Source of the DNA: CBDCME01 sp965218865
Lineage (GTDB): Bacteria; Pseudomonadota; Alphaproteobacteria; JAAXGF01
DNA: 64,000 bases
Direction: 5' to 3'
Assembly: GCA_965218865.1 (NCBI GenBank)
Contig: CBDCME010000081.1
Coordinates: 62,001 to 126,000 of the forward strand
Shown here: positions 10,271 to 19,079 of the stretch, in pieces
Layout: every line of letters starts with the position of its first letter
Numbering within the stretch: the first letter of the stretch is position 1
Program-made: the position numbers and the translations under genes
Notes under the pieces: generated by a model
Database searches by the model: none
Told to the model about the DNA's origin: nothing
What the model saw: only the letters and a program-made list of their open reading frames with translations

Positions 10271-10398
10271 CCAAAATGCGCGTCCGCGCATTTTTTGAGT
10301 CTGTTCCGGTCCTCTCCCCCTCCCGGCCACCCACGAGAGTATGCTGATATGGGTGGCAGGGAGGGGGAGAGGGCCGATGCCGTGAGTTTTCGAACAGA
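10271..10398. repeat. MITE-like palindromic repeat, copy 1
   Basis: A stem-loop-rich unit of about 128 bp that ends in GAGTTTTCGAACAGA and contains the complementary arms CTCTCCCCCTCCCGGCCACCC and GGGTGGCAGGGAGGGGGAGAG around a short centre with CGAGAGTATGCTGATAT. The opposite end carries the palindrome ATGCGCGTCCGCGCAT. The same unit occurs at 27997, 28577 (partial) and 63529. It lies in the 285-bp gap between the sulfatase-like and methyltransferase genes; nothing else is recognised there. Confidence 0.85.
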
Positions 10399-10521
10399 CT
10401 GTAAATTATTCGCGGTGTGTTGTGGCGTCTGCGCGAGGCCAATCAGTCTTGGTTTCGGATCGGTTGGACGTCCGTCGGCCCTGAACTGAGGAATTTTCCA
10501 TTTGATACGGAGAGTTTATAT

Positions 10522-11922
10522 TTACTCCCGGGCAAACCAAAACAATTTGCGCCCATTTTCGGAGACGACCGTCGACTTGATCACGTTCGCGCGAGATCGC
10601 AATAGGGATACGAAGTTGCTTTCCGAATACTCTGAAAAAATGTCCTCGCGCAAACTCAAGAGCCGCCGAACCATGGGGTCGGCCTTGGGGACAAACTCAA
10701 TCAGGCCCGCGGGCGCCATATCGGCATACCAGTCGACGAGATGATCCAATGGAATATTGCGAGCGATGGCCAGGTGATGGCCGAACGCCAAGGCCAGAAA
10801 CGCGTCCGCGCGGGCGCGTTTCCGCAAGCCCTGCCGTTCCAACTGGGCCCAACCCTGATCGGGCGATGGGTTCGCCGCGTCGAGAAACAGCGGCAGGAAC
10901 ATGAGCTTTTCGCTTTCGGCGCGTGCGAACGCGAGATCCAAAGCATCTTGATCGAAATCGAAACCGATGACGGTTCCCGCGCCGGCTTCAAGCGCTACTT
11001 TTGAATAGTCGCCGGTGTTGCAACCGAAATCCCAGAGCATCCGCGGCTTCACCGTCGCCACGAACTCGGCGACAAAAGCCTTTTTCGCTGCAACTTCGGA
11101 GGACTCGTAGCTATGGGATTTAGCGTAATCCGCCCAAACTGTCTTGGTTGCGTCCGCTGGCCGCAAGCCTTCGATCCAACGCGTCAACCTATTCATCAAA
11201 TTCCGAAATGCGGGCCTTGGAAATTTAACCGACTTCAGGGACGCGAAATCCTTGGCCATGTCTTCATTCGTGGCCTTCGCCTGAAACCGGGTTTGTAAGA
11301 CGATGTTCGTGAACATATTCCAAGATAGTTTTCGCCGTAACGGAAGAAGCCGGTTGATTTCGTTGACATTAATTCCCTCTTGGTTGCCACGGTACCAAGC
11401 GTTGTGAGGTACGCCGAGAATGGACCGCAAGAGAAGCGGCGCTAAAAATTGCTCACAGAACTGCCGGTGTCCGACCCACAACTCGCCTTTCTCGTAACGG
11501 CGAAAGGACAGCAAATCGATGAACAGGGGACTCGGGCCCTCGAACTGGACATTGTAAGCCGTCGCATCCGCCAGCGTCACATCATGCTCTAACGCCCTCC
11601 GTTGAACCTCGAGGTGAAGCAGTGCCGCGGCCCTCAAGGCCGAGAAAGACCATTCATAGGGGTAGGAAACGAAAGCTAACTTTGTATGCTCAACAACATA
11701 AGAAGCACCAGATGCGCGCGATCCCAGGATGTCGGGGTCAACGACATCGGAGGCGATCGCAAGCCCTTTTTCCACCAATTCAACGATAAGGCCGGTGGAC
11801 CGGACGAACTCGAAGTCGTCCACGGCGCTACCGAGAATTGTACGAAAGACTCTGCCGTCATGATAATAAACCCGCCCTCGGGGATCCCTGAATGAACCGG
11901 GATCGGAACTCAATTCGGTCAT
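10522..11922 (-). CDS. NoeA-like class I SAM-dependent methyltransferase with kinase-like N-terminal region
   Basis: Intact 466-residue protein. The C-terminal half has the SAM-binding motif I LWDFGCNTGDYSKVALEAGA followed by the acidic FDFD loop. The N-terminal half (about 90-180) resembles aminoglycoside-kinase-fold relatives around DATAYNVQFEGPSPLFIDL (a D...N...D pattern) and FCEQFLAPLLL. This two-part layout is that of the rhizobial NoeA host-specificity protein and its many homologues in polysaccharide or secondary-metabolite loci. The start is ATG 11922. It stands alone: downstream is a MITE-like repeat and upstream, 60 bp away, IS256-1. The methyl acceptor is unknown. Confidence 0.8.
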   Translation of the reverse strand: MTELSSDPGSFRDPRGRVYYHDGRVFRTILGSAVDDFEFVRSTGLIVELVEKGLAIASDVVDPDILGSRASGASYVVEHTKLAFVSYPYEWSFSALRAAALLHLEVQRRALEHDVTLADATAYNVQFEGPSPLFIDLLSFRRYEKGELWVGHRQFCEQFLAPLLLRSILGVPHNAWYRGNQEGINVNEINRLLPLRRKLSWNMFTNIVLQTRFQAKATNEDMAKDFASLKSVKFPRPAFRNLMNRLTRWIEGLRPADATKTVWADYAKSHSYESSEVAAKKAFVAEFVATVKPRMLWDFGCNTGDYSKVALEAGAGTVIGFDFDQDALDLAFARAESEKLMFLPLFLDAANPSPDQGWAQLERQGLRKRARADAFLALAFGHHLAIARNIPLDHLVDWYADMAPAGLIEFVPKADPMVRRLLSLREDIFSEYSESNFVSLLRSRANVIKSTVVSENGRKLFWFARE

Positions 11923-11982
11923 TCGTCGGAATCGGTGCTTTCGTTCGGGGACTCGAGGTTGTCTCCACGCCGGAAAAATGAC

Positions 11983-13444
11983 GGCAATGTCCCGGCTGAT
12001 GTTGAAAAAGTGAGGTAGGCGTCATTCGCCTGGAACCGTTAGGCTCTGGGTGTTGAATCCATCAAGGAGAACGACGCCATGACCAAGACTACACGGAACA
12101 GCCGCCTTTCGAAACTGTTGGAGATCCCGCTTCCGCTGTTGCCGCCGGCCTTGCCGGAGGCTTTTGATGATCTGCGCATGAGCGTGGATCGCTTTTGCCT
12201 GTTGGCCGGGGTGGAGACCCTGGGCGAGATGCTGGACGAGGATAGCGAGGTGCTCTGCGGAGCGCGCCACGCCCGCACGGCCGAGCGGCAGGGCCATCGC
12301 TGGGGGACAACCCAGAGCGAGATTGCCTATCACGGGGGCAAGGTGAAGCTGACGCGCCCGCGGGTGCGCGATCTTGCGGGCAAGGAGATGAGCTTGCCGA
12401 GCTGGGAGTTGCTCTCGGACCCGGCGCTTTTGCAGTCCTGGGCGATGAACATCATGCTGCTTACGGTTTCGACCCGCAAGTACGCGCGCGCCGTGCGCCT
12501 GCCCGGCGAGGCCAGCGGCGACTTGCCGGCACGCGCGGGCGATGCGACCTCGAAGTCCGCGGTCTCGCGGCGCTTCGTGGCCATGACGCGCAAGAAGCTG
12601 AAGGCCTTCCTGGCCAGCGACCTTTCGGATCTCGATCTCCTGGTCATCCAGATCGACGGGCTGCACGTCGGCGATCACGTGTTGCTGGCAGCTATTGGCA
12701 TCGACGGCGCGGGCGAGAAGCATGTTCTAGGCCTGGCCGAAGGTGCCACGGAGAATGCCGCCACGGTGCAGGCGCTGCTCGACAACCTGACCGCCCGCGG
12801 CCTCGACCCGGAAGTGCCCCGGCTCTTCATCGTCGACGGCGCCAAGGCGCTCTCCAAGGCGATCAAGCGGACCTTCGGGCCGGTGGCCGCCCTCCAGCGC
12901 TGCCAGGTCCACAAGGGCCGCAACATCATCGAGCGCCTCGACGAAAGCCTTCATGCCGGCGTCAAGAAGGCGCTCAGGCAAGCCTGGGACCAAGACGATG
13001 CCGAGAAAGCCGAACGCCTCATGAAGAACCTGGCGCGCCGCCTGGAGACCGAGGCCCCCGGCTTTTCGGCTTCCATCCTGGAGGGCCTGGATGAGATCCT
13101 CACCGTGATCCGCTTGGGCCTGCCGCCCAAGCTCAGGCGCTCCTTGGCCTGCACCAACGCCATCGAGAATGCCTTGGGAACGGTCAGGATGGTGCAGCAC
13201 AATGTCAAGCGCTGGCGCAACGCCGAGATGGCCTTGCGATGGACCGCCGCCGGCCTCCTGGAAGCCCAAAAGACCTCCGTCGCCTCAAGGCCTACCGGCA
13301 ACTCCCCATCCTCAGAGCTGCCCTCGAGGATAACGTGAAAAAGGCAAAAGCGAAAAGCGCCATTGAAACCATCAAAGAGGCCGCCTAGCCTCGAAGCCCA
13401 ACCATGCCTGCCTCGCCTTTTTCAACAGAGCATGGGACATCGCC
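11983..13444 (+). mobile_element. IS256-family element, copy 1
   Basis: 1462-bp element delimited by GGCAATGTCCC on the left and GGGACATCGCC on the right; the same ends delimit the copies at 43441 and 60945. No convincing 8-bp target duplication is visible here (left flank AAAATGAC, right flank CGTCATAC), unlike the other two copies, so this copy may have recombined or have lost one flank. Confidence 0.93.
12079..13338 (+). CDS. IS256-family (Mutator type) transposase, copy 1
   Basis: 419-residue transposase with the catalytic acidic residues in VIQIDGLHVGDH, FIVDGAKALSKA and TNAIENALGTVR and the family C-x-x-H (QRCQVHKGRN). The natural C-terminus is in another frame: after EAQKTS the tail RRLKAYRQLPILR...AIETIKEAA continues to TAG at 13386-13388, so one base (probably a T of TTC) is missing at about 13274. 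All three copies in this window share this defect. The residue following EAPG is F in this copy and V in the others. Confidence 0.93.
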   Translation: MTKTTRNSRLSKLLEIPLPLLPPALPEAFDDLRMSVDRFCLLAGVETLGEMLDEDSEVLCGARHARTAERQGHRWGTTQSEIAYHGGKVKLTRPRVRDLAGKEMSLPSWELLSDPALLQSWAMNIMLLTVSTRKYARAVRLPGEASGDLPARAGDATSKSAVSRRFVAMTRKKLKAFLASDLSDLDLLVIQIDGLHVGDHVLLAAIGIDGAGEKHVLGLAEGATENAATVQALLDNLTARGLDPEVPRLFIVDGAKALSKAIKRTFGPVAALQRCQVHKGRNIIERLDESLHAGVKKALRQAWDQDDAEKAERLMKNLARRLETEAPGFSASILEGLDEILTVIRLGLPPKLRRSLACTNAIENALGTVRMVQHNVKRWRNAEMALRWTAAGLLEAQKTSVASRPTGNSPSSELPSRIT

Positions 13445-13739
13445 CGTCATACTTCAGTATATCGAGAGCCATTCAACCAAAACTACCGGCATCAGCCGGT
13501 AGTCGTTTAGTATTTGCTCCTCCTTACAAATCATTCCCCTGGCAATTTTTTTCAGAGTGAACTTCAGTCTAATTCAGGCAATCATTGCCGTTAACAGGAA
13601 ATTTTTGGAGGGATTCAGCCTATCGGGCTAATACCGGTTTCGCGAATGAGTAAATTCAATTGATCCCTTTAATGCGAACCGAAATTTCACGGTTGACGCC
13701 CACCGATTTCTAATAGCCCTAGCACGCGTGTAGGTCAGG
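13445..13739. other. Non-coding stretch right of IS256-1
   Basis: No frame with coding character is seen. A small inverted repeat ACTACCGGCATCAGCCGGTAGT lies at about 13482-13503, which could be a weak terminator or a leftover of a lost gene. The A+T content is higher than in the genes on either side. Confidence 0.4.
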
Positions 13740-13975
13740 GGCAACCCGAGCTCCGATCGGGTACGTTGTGACCCGATTTGGGCTTGTTGATGGGAGAATT
13801 GACCATCCCGGGCACGGTCGAGCAGGCAATTGGCGCGGCCAAGGAACACATCGGCGACTGTCGTCGGATCGACGGCAACACGTCTCTACGACCTATACAG
13901 CCGCCGCGTCGATGAATGAGCCACCCGCCCCCGATTGAGACGCCACCTATACCGAGCGACAATAAAATAATTACC
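13740..13975 (+). pseudogene. Remnant of the 3' end of a CHASE2-type cyclase gene
   Basis: The stretch closely follows the last part of the cyclase gene at 7990-8160: GCCAAGGAACACATCGGCG, the RRIDGN-encoding bases, then degenerate copies of the LYDLFSRQLDE and RPPLAG...TERP segments, and the same A-rich tail (AATAAAATAA). Frame is lost several times. It is therefore the vestige of a second, paralogous cyclase gene, or of a duplication of the 6-8 kb gene, lying directly behind the RTX gene. Confidence 0.6.
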
Positions 13976-13983
13976 GAGGTCGA

Positions 13984-16419
13984 TTAGGCCAAGGCGCCGG
14001 GAATGTCGATTAGGCCCGCGGTGACGGTGGTGTCGGCGCCGAACTGACCGATCACCGAATACCCCTCGGCACCAGGAGTCAGGTTCGGGTCTGCGTCGAA
14101 CGAAAGAAAACCGGCGGTGTCGAACACCAGGATCGCCCCGCTATCCGGGGCGGCTCCCGAGTTCGTCCCATCGTAGGCGGCGTCGATGGCGAAGAAATTG
14201 ACTCCGTCGATGATTTCGGTAGCGGCGGAAAAGAACTCGCCGGCGAATAACTGAATGACGTCGTCGCCGTCGAATCCGAAGATCCGGTCGCCGGCGTTCA
14301 AGGGAGCGGCGACGTTTTCGAGAATGGCCGCGGCTTCGTCGATCGCCCCGTAAAGGTAGGTATTCGCGCCCGTCCCGCCGTCCAAATCATCGTTGCCGGT
14401 GCCACCGCGCAAGACGTCGTTTCCGTCACCGCCGGATAGACTGTCCCTGCCGGCATCCCCGTTGATCGTGTCGTCGCCGGCGCTGCCCGTGATGTTGTCG
14501 TTATCGATTCCTCCGCTGATCGCTTCGATCCCCGTCAAGGTGGTGGTACTGAAGTCGAGGGTGTCGAAGCCGTCGCCGCCGGAAATCGTCACGCCGACGT
14601 TACCGTCGGCCGAAATCACCTCGACCCCGTTGACGTATTCGCCCAGACCGATCGTGACCCCGTCCGCCGTCGCCAAAATTCGGTCATTGCCCTCGCCGCC
14701 CAGGATCTCGTCAAATCCGTCGTCCAGACCGACCAGGAAGGTGTCGTTTCCGTCACCGCCGGATAGATTGTCCCTGCCGGCGCCGCCGATGATTACGTCG
14801 TCGCCGGCGCTGCCCGTGATGTTGTCGTTATCGATTCCTCCGCTGATCGCTTCGATCCCCGTCAAGGTGGTGGTACTGAAGTCGAGGGTGTCGAAGCCGT
14901 CGCCGCCGGAAATCGTCACGCCGACGTTACCGTCGGCCGAAATCACCTCGACCCCGTTGACGTATTCGCCCAGACCGATCGTGACCCCGTCCGCCGTCGC
15001 CAAAATTCGGTCATTGCCCTCGCCGCCCAGGATCTCGTCAAATCCGTCGTCTAGACCGACCAGGAAGGTGTCGTCGCCACCACCACCAATCAACGTGTCT
15101 CTGCCGGCGCCGCCGATAATCACATCGTTTCCGGAACCACCCGTGATCTTGTCGGCCTTGCCAGAACCATCAATCTGGTGGGAAGCGCTCCCGGCGCTCA
15201 CGTCGATCGTGTCGAAGCCGTTGGTACCGAATATGAATACTGTCGGCGATTCGGCTTCCCCATCCTGTTCACCGTCGACAACGACAATCGTTGATCGATC
15301 GTCGCCAAAATCGCCCGAGTCGATCTCCGTATCGACGACTGCCTCAACCAAGATCGCGGTCAAGGCGTCGGGCAGGTCGAGGCCTGCGAAGGCGAATGCG
15401 CCGACCACTTGAATGGTCGATGTCGTGTCGGTGCCCTCATCGCCTGCCGCCGTTGCGATGTCTCCGAGGGCGTCCGCAACCAGCGAGTCGCCAAGGTCCT
15501 CTTCGCCGTTGTCGTCGTTCACAGCCAGCGTGTCCAGAACGTCGCCAAAGGTATCGAAAACCTGAGATTCGGTGAAAAACTCCGTTGTCGGGGCCAGTGA
15601 GGGGCTGCTCACCAAAGCCGATTGAAAGCTTTGATCGACAACGACGAAGCCACCCGAGGTGATGACGATGAAGGAGCCGACCGATCCGTCCGGATCGGCG
15701 AGGAGGACGAAGGTGCTCGTTTGTTCTCCCGCTTCGCCGGCAATCGTGGTCCCACGAACGGCGAGGGTCGCGCCTGGGGTCCGTACGATCATGGCGTCGG
15801 GGTCGTTGGCGCTGATTTGACCGCTGACCAGGGAGAAAATGCCCCTGACGACCGAGAACGTCGACGATCCCTCGCCGCTTGTGGGGTCGTAGACCATATT
15901 GTCGAGGACCATTTTGGAATCCTCTTCCATGGCGAAGATCGCGTCGTCGTTGAAGATCAGAGCCACGGCGGAATCGGCCCCGGTTTCCAATACGTCACCC
16001 GCGTAGACAAGCGAATCGACGGCGAGTGTCACCACCGTCCCATCCGCCCGTGTCGCCGTGACCGTGCCGTCGGCCGTCGTAACCCGGCCAATCGGAGCGA
16101 GTTCGGCCGGGGCGCCGACCTCCGCGTATTGTCCCGGCGCTAGAGGCCCGGCGAGGATGGCAATCAGATCGGGCGGAAGCGAGGCACCCATGCTGGACGC
16201 TATCGCCGGAGGTGTCGCCTGGGCGAAATATTCCTTGACGACGATCGCGGTGCGGTCCGGGCCGGTCAGGGTCAGGTCGGGTCCGACCCGAGCGAAGGTG
16301 GCATCGACCAGGGAAAACGAGGGCGGCAGAACGAGCGGCCCCGACGCGCCCGCCTCGGTCACGATCACGTTCCCTTGCGCGGCAGACGCCAGCGCCTTTT
16401 GGTCGGAATCAACTAACAC
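13984..16419 (-). CDS. FecR-domain protein with hemolysin-type (RTX) calcium-binding repeats
   Basis: 811-residue acidic surface or secreted protein. Residues about 105-240 look like a FecR/FecR-like jelly-roll (ADGTVVTLAVDSLVYAGDVLETG, IFAMEEDSKMVLDNMVYDP, MIVRTPGATLAVRGTT), a combination found in large adhesins and type I-secreted proteins of alphaproteobacteria. From about residue 415 come RTX nonapeptides (GGSGNDVIIGGAGRDTL, GGDGNDTFLVG, GSAGDDTINGDAGRD) that bind calcium, arranged around two nearly identical 109-residue blocks. No Sec signal is present, as expected for a type I substrate with a C-terminal signal. Start ATG 16419; stop TAG. No secretion genes are adjacent. A possible CRP site lies about 150 bp upstream. 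Confidence 0.85.
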   Translation of the reverse strand: MLVDSDQKALASAAQGNVIVTEAGASGPLVLPPSFSLVDATFARVGPDLTLTGPDRTAIVVKEYFAQATPPAIASSMGASLPPDLIAILAGPLAPGQYAEVGAPAELAPIGRVTTADGTVTATRADGTVVTLAVDSLVYAGDVLETGADSAVALIFNDDAIFAMEEDSKMVLDNMVYDPTSGEGSSTFSVVRGIFSLVSGQISANDPDAMIVRTPGATLAVRGTTIAGEAGEQTSTFVLLADPDGSVGSFIVITSGGFVVVDQSFQSALVSSPSLAPTTEFFTESQVFDTFGDVLDTLAVNDDNGEEDLGDSLVADALGDIATAAGDEGTDTTSTIQVVGAFAFAGLDLPDALTAILVEAVVDTEIDSGDFGDDRSTIVVVDGEQDGEAESPTVFIFGTNGFDTIDVSAGSASHQIDGSGKADKITGGSGNDVIIGGAGRDTLIGGGGDDTFLVGLDDGFDEILGGEGNDRILATADGVTIGLGEYVNGVEVISADGNVGVTISGGDGFDTLDFSTTTLTGIEAISGGIDNDNITGSAGDDVIIGGAGRDNLSGGDGNDTFLVGLDDGFDEILGGEGNDRILATADGVTIGLGEYVNGVEVISADGNVGVTISGGDGFDTLDFSTTTLTGIEAISGGIDNDNITGSAGDDTINGDAGRDSLSGGDGNDVLRGGTGNDDLDGGTGANTYLYGAIDEAAAILENVAAPLNAGDRIFGFDGDDVIQLFAGEFFSAATEIIDGVNFFAIDAAYDGTNSGAAPDSGAILVFDTAGFLSFDADPNLTPGAEGYSVIGQFGADTTVTAGLIDIPGALA
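14471..15124 (-). repeat. Two tandem 327-bp repeats inside the RTX gene
   Basis: Units 14471-14797 and 14798-15124 are almost identical at the DNA level over about 270 bp (for example TCGTCGCCGGCGCTGCCCGT at both 14471 and 14798) and diverge only at the RTX-coding end. Each encodes 109 residues: an RTX run, GFDEILGGEGNDRILATADG and a linker ending in ISGGIDNDNITG. Near-identity including silent positions indicates a recent duplication or ongoing homogenisation. Confidence 0.9.
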
Positions 16420-16558
16420 GTCACCACACCCTCACAGCCTTCATTTCCCGCTCACGTGGTCAAGTCGTTTTCCGTCCCTTTCATGCGAACCGGGCATTCA
16501 ACCAAACCGCCCTTCGAGAGCCATAGTTTATAATATAAAGGGAACGAGCGGATCGATA

Positions 16559-16574
16559 TGTGATTCGCATCACA
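16559..16574. promoter_or_regulatory. Putative CRP/cAMP receptor-type operator
   Basis: TGTGATTCGCATCACA is a perfect match to the CRP half-site arrangement TGTGA-N6-TCACA. It is centred about 148 bp upstream of the RTX gene start, next to an A+T-rich block (TTTATAATATAAA at about 16528). Regulation of the RTX gene by cAMP is an inference; the gene on the other side is an IS. Confidence 0.55.
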
Positions 16575-16581
16575 ATCCACA

Positions 16582-16597
16582 GGTGACTAACGTCACC
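16582..16597. promoter_or_regulatory. Second palindrome beside the CRP-like site
   Basis: GGTGACTAACGTCACC is a perfect 6-4-6 inverted repeat 7 bp from the CRP-like site, centre-to-centre 23 bp, about two helical turns. It may be a second, divergent operator for the same or another regulator. Confidence 0.4.
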
Positions 16598-16767
16598 CGA
16601 TTGACCGATATTCCTTCCCTCCTGGCACCCAAACCCTATGCGAACAGCCCGCTCTGTAAAGAGATTTCGACATTGCCGAGGTCGGATCAGGGCCAATGAT
16701 CATACAACAAAATCGAGTCGAAGTCGCGGTAATTTACTCCTTTGGTGTATTAATTAATATAATTTGT

Positions 16768-18079
16768 CACTGCTGTCCGGTTAACTGAACGGTTTTGGCG
16801 ACGGAAGGCAATATTTCTGCAGGGTTTGAAGCGAAAATGGGTGGTGTCGATTTGAATTGGATGGAGCACTTTTCGGAGTTTTTCCGAGGAGATGCTCATG
16901 AATACCGGCAAGACCCTTTTCGCCCAACTCATGGGTTTCGTGCCCTGGACGACCTTCACGCGGATCGTCAATCGGTACGGCAGCGATCACCGGGTCCGGC
17001 GCTTTCCTGCGCCGAGCAATACCGGGCCATGGCCTTCGCCCAGCTGACCTACCGGGAGAGCCTGCGCGACATCGAGGCCTGCCTCTCGGTCCAAGCGTCG
17101 AACCTCTATCACATGGGCTTCCGCCGGCCGGTCCGGCGCTCGACGCTGGCCGATGCCAACGAAAGGCGCGACTGGCGTATCCACGCGGAGTTGGCCCAGC
17201 GGCTGATCACCGTGGCGAGGAAGCTGTACGCCGGCGAAGAACTGGGGTTGGAGCTAACCAACACCGTCTACGCCCTGGACTCGACGACCATCGCTCTGTG
17301 CCTGTCGGTCTTTCCGTGGGCGCACTTCCGTGCCACCAAAGCGGCTGTGAAGATGCACACATTGCTCGACCTGCGGGGCAACGTACCGAGTTTCATCCAT
17401 ATCTCGGACGGCAAGCTGCACGACGTTCATGCCCTCGATATGCTGATACCGGAAGCCGGAGCGATCTACGTCGTGGATCGTGGCTACGTCGACTTTGCCC
17501 GCCTTCATGTGTTGCATCAAGCTGGGGCCTCCTTCGTCACCCGCGCCAAATCGAACATGGATGCTCACCGCGTCTATTCGGCGGCATCGGATCGCCCGGC
17601 GGGCATCGTTTGCGACCAGACCATCTCCTTGGACGGCATCTGCACCAAGACGGATTATCCCGAACTTCTGCGGCGCATCCGCTTCAAAGACCCCGAGTCC
17701 GGCAAGATGTTGGTGTTCATCACCAACAACTTCTCCCTTCCCGCTGCCACCATTTGCGCCCTCTACAAAAGCCGCTGGCAAGTGGAGCTCTTCTTCAGGT
17801 GGATCAAGCAACATCTTCAGATCAAGCAATTCTTCGGAACCTCGGAAAACGCGGTGAAGACGCAGATCTGGATCGCCGTCTCGGTCTACGTCCTCGTCGC
17901 CATCGTCAAGAAGCGCCTCGACTTGGACGCCTCGCTCTACACTTTGCTACAGATCCTCTCGCTGACCCTCTTCGAGAAAATGCCTCTACATCAAGCACTT
18001 ACCAAAGACGAAAACAGACGCAACCCACCGCAAATAACCAACCAATTGAATCTATTCGCTTTTTAACCGGACACTAGTG
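16768..18079 (+). mobile_element. IS4-family element
   Basis: 1312-bp element with imperfect terminal repeats (left CACTGCTGTCCGGTTAA, right reading inward CACTAGTGTCCGGTTAA). It is flanked by a direct repeat ATAATTTGT at 16759-16767 and 18080-18088, which fits an IS4-type target duplication and marks the ends precisely. It has landed in the intergenic region upstream of the RTX gene. Confidence 0.92.
16898..18066 (+). pseudogene. IS4-family transposase, frameshifted near the N-terminus
   Basis: The natural start is ATG 16898 (MNTGKTLFAQLMGFVPW), preceded by GAGGAG. At about 17004 the sequence CGCTTTCCTGC lacks one base relative to the expected RRFSCAEQY reading, so the first 35 codons are out of frame with the rest. 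The rest is complete: CAEQYRAMAFAQLTYRESL, catalytic D in YALDSTTIAL, D in YVVDRGYVDF and E in RWQVELFFRWIKQHL, ending NQLNLFAF. A long frame from 16795 keeps the catalytic region open but with a nonsense N-terminus. Confidence 0.88.
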
Positions 18080-18114
18080 ATAATTTGTGGCAACCGTCAC
18101 AATGTTTCAAGCTC

Positions 18115-18131
18115 GATTCACTTTGTGAATC
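18115..18131. repeat. Short perfect inverted repeat
   Basis: GATTCACTTTGTGAATC, a 7-3-7 palindrome just right of the IS4 element. It faces the 3' end of the decayed gene at 18189-18870 and could be part of a terminator or a regulator site; there is no T-run. Confidence 0.3.
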
Positions 18132-18188
18132 ATTGTCCACGAAGGCCGCGCTCGTGTCAGCGTTTGCGGAGCTTGACGGTAACCTGGG

Positions 18189-18870
18189 TCAAGGCGCGCG
18201 TGAGATCATCACGATGAGGAGGCCGCTGTCCCCATCGGCGCAGGTGGCGCTGAAGCTGTGGTAGTTTTGGGCCGAATAGCCATCGTAGTACCCGAAACTC
18301 GAACGGTCCGCGATGAAAATGTCCGGTTGCTCGATCGAGGGAACGAAGTAGACGTCGAATCCGACTTTGTCGTCATTTATCGTGACGCCGAAAGGTCATC
18401 GACTCCTTGGAGGTGCAGATCGGAATGAATTGGACATAACCGGTCGCGACTTTCGTTTCTTGATCGTCCGCGCCGTAGTTGCTGTTGGGAATCAACGAAA
18501 ACATCATCGAATTGGGATCGGCGTCCTGTTGCAACCCCATCAGGAATTCGAACTGGTGGCGGATGCCGTCAATGGTGGAACGCGCGTAATGGACCCAGAG
18601 CAGTTGCTATCCTGCCGTACCTCGATGAACGTCTTTCCGTGAAACTGCCGTAATTGGCGGGCTCCCGAGTCCCTGACTTGCTAGTGGTCGTCGGCCGAGG
18701 GGTCACGCTTGATGCTCGGGTCGGTCCGTTTCCACACTGTCGTGAGGTCGAAAACGATGTTGCCGGGATAACTTCGCCATTCCGGCCGCAAATGCACGTA
18801 CACCGAATCCTTATTCGTCTTGCTTTTCCCTGCCCCGCCGGCAACGCTCGGCTCGGAAACCCCCGCGAGC
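18189..18870 (-). pseudogene. Decayed hypothetical (possibly secreted) protein
   Basis: Coding-like segments in successive frames on the minus strand: SVYVHLRPEWRSYPGNIVF...PSADDH, an in-frame TAG at 18681, QVRDSGARQLRQFHGKTF, a frame change near 18605, LWVHYARSTIDGIRHQFEF...GYVQFIPICTSKE, another near 18390, then FGVTINDDKVGFDVYFVPS...GLLIVMISRAP and TGA at 18189. Together they would give a protein of about 225 residues with a hydrophobic small-residue stretch near the start that may be a signal sequence. I do not recognise the family. One nonsense and two frameshift lesions indicate it is dead. Confidence 0.5.
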
Positions 18871-19079
18871 AAAACTGGGCCAACGCCAAGACAATTCCTA
18901 TCCGCCCTCGTCTTGGGTAATACCTATTTATCAGATGTCGCCGAGCCCGCGCCTTCCTCGCCGCGAGTTCCCCCACCCTTCGCGCGGCCGAATGATGCAC
19001 CCGATCGCCCTCCTTTTGGCGACCGAAAGCGTTTCCGGGATTCATGGCACATCCCCGACGTTTGGGGAAGTTGTCCAGA

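Noticed and set aside
13482..13503. attC-like or integron site
   Set aside because: The small palindrome has no R-box consensus and there is no integrase or cassette structure nearby.
14393..15412. Long plus-strand frame rich in Pro and Ser opposite the RTX gene
   Set aside because: It is the antisense of the GGxGxD repeats, and its repetitive PSPPRISSNPS composition is a by-product of the sense codons.
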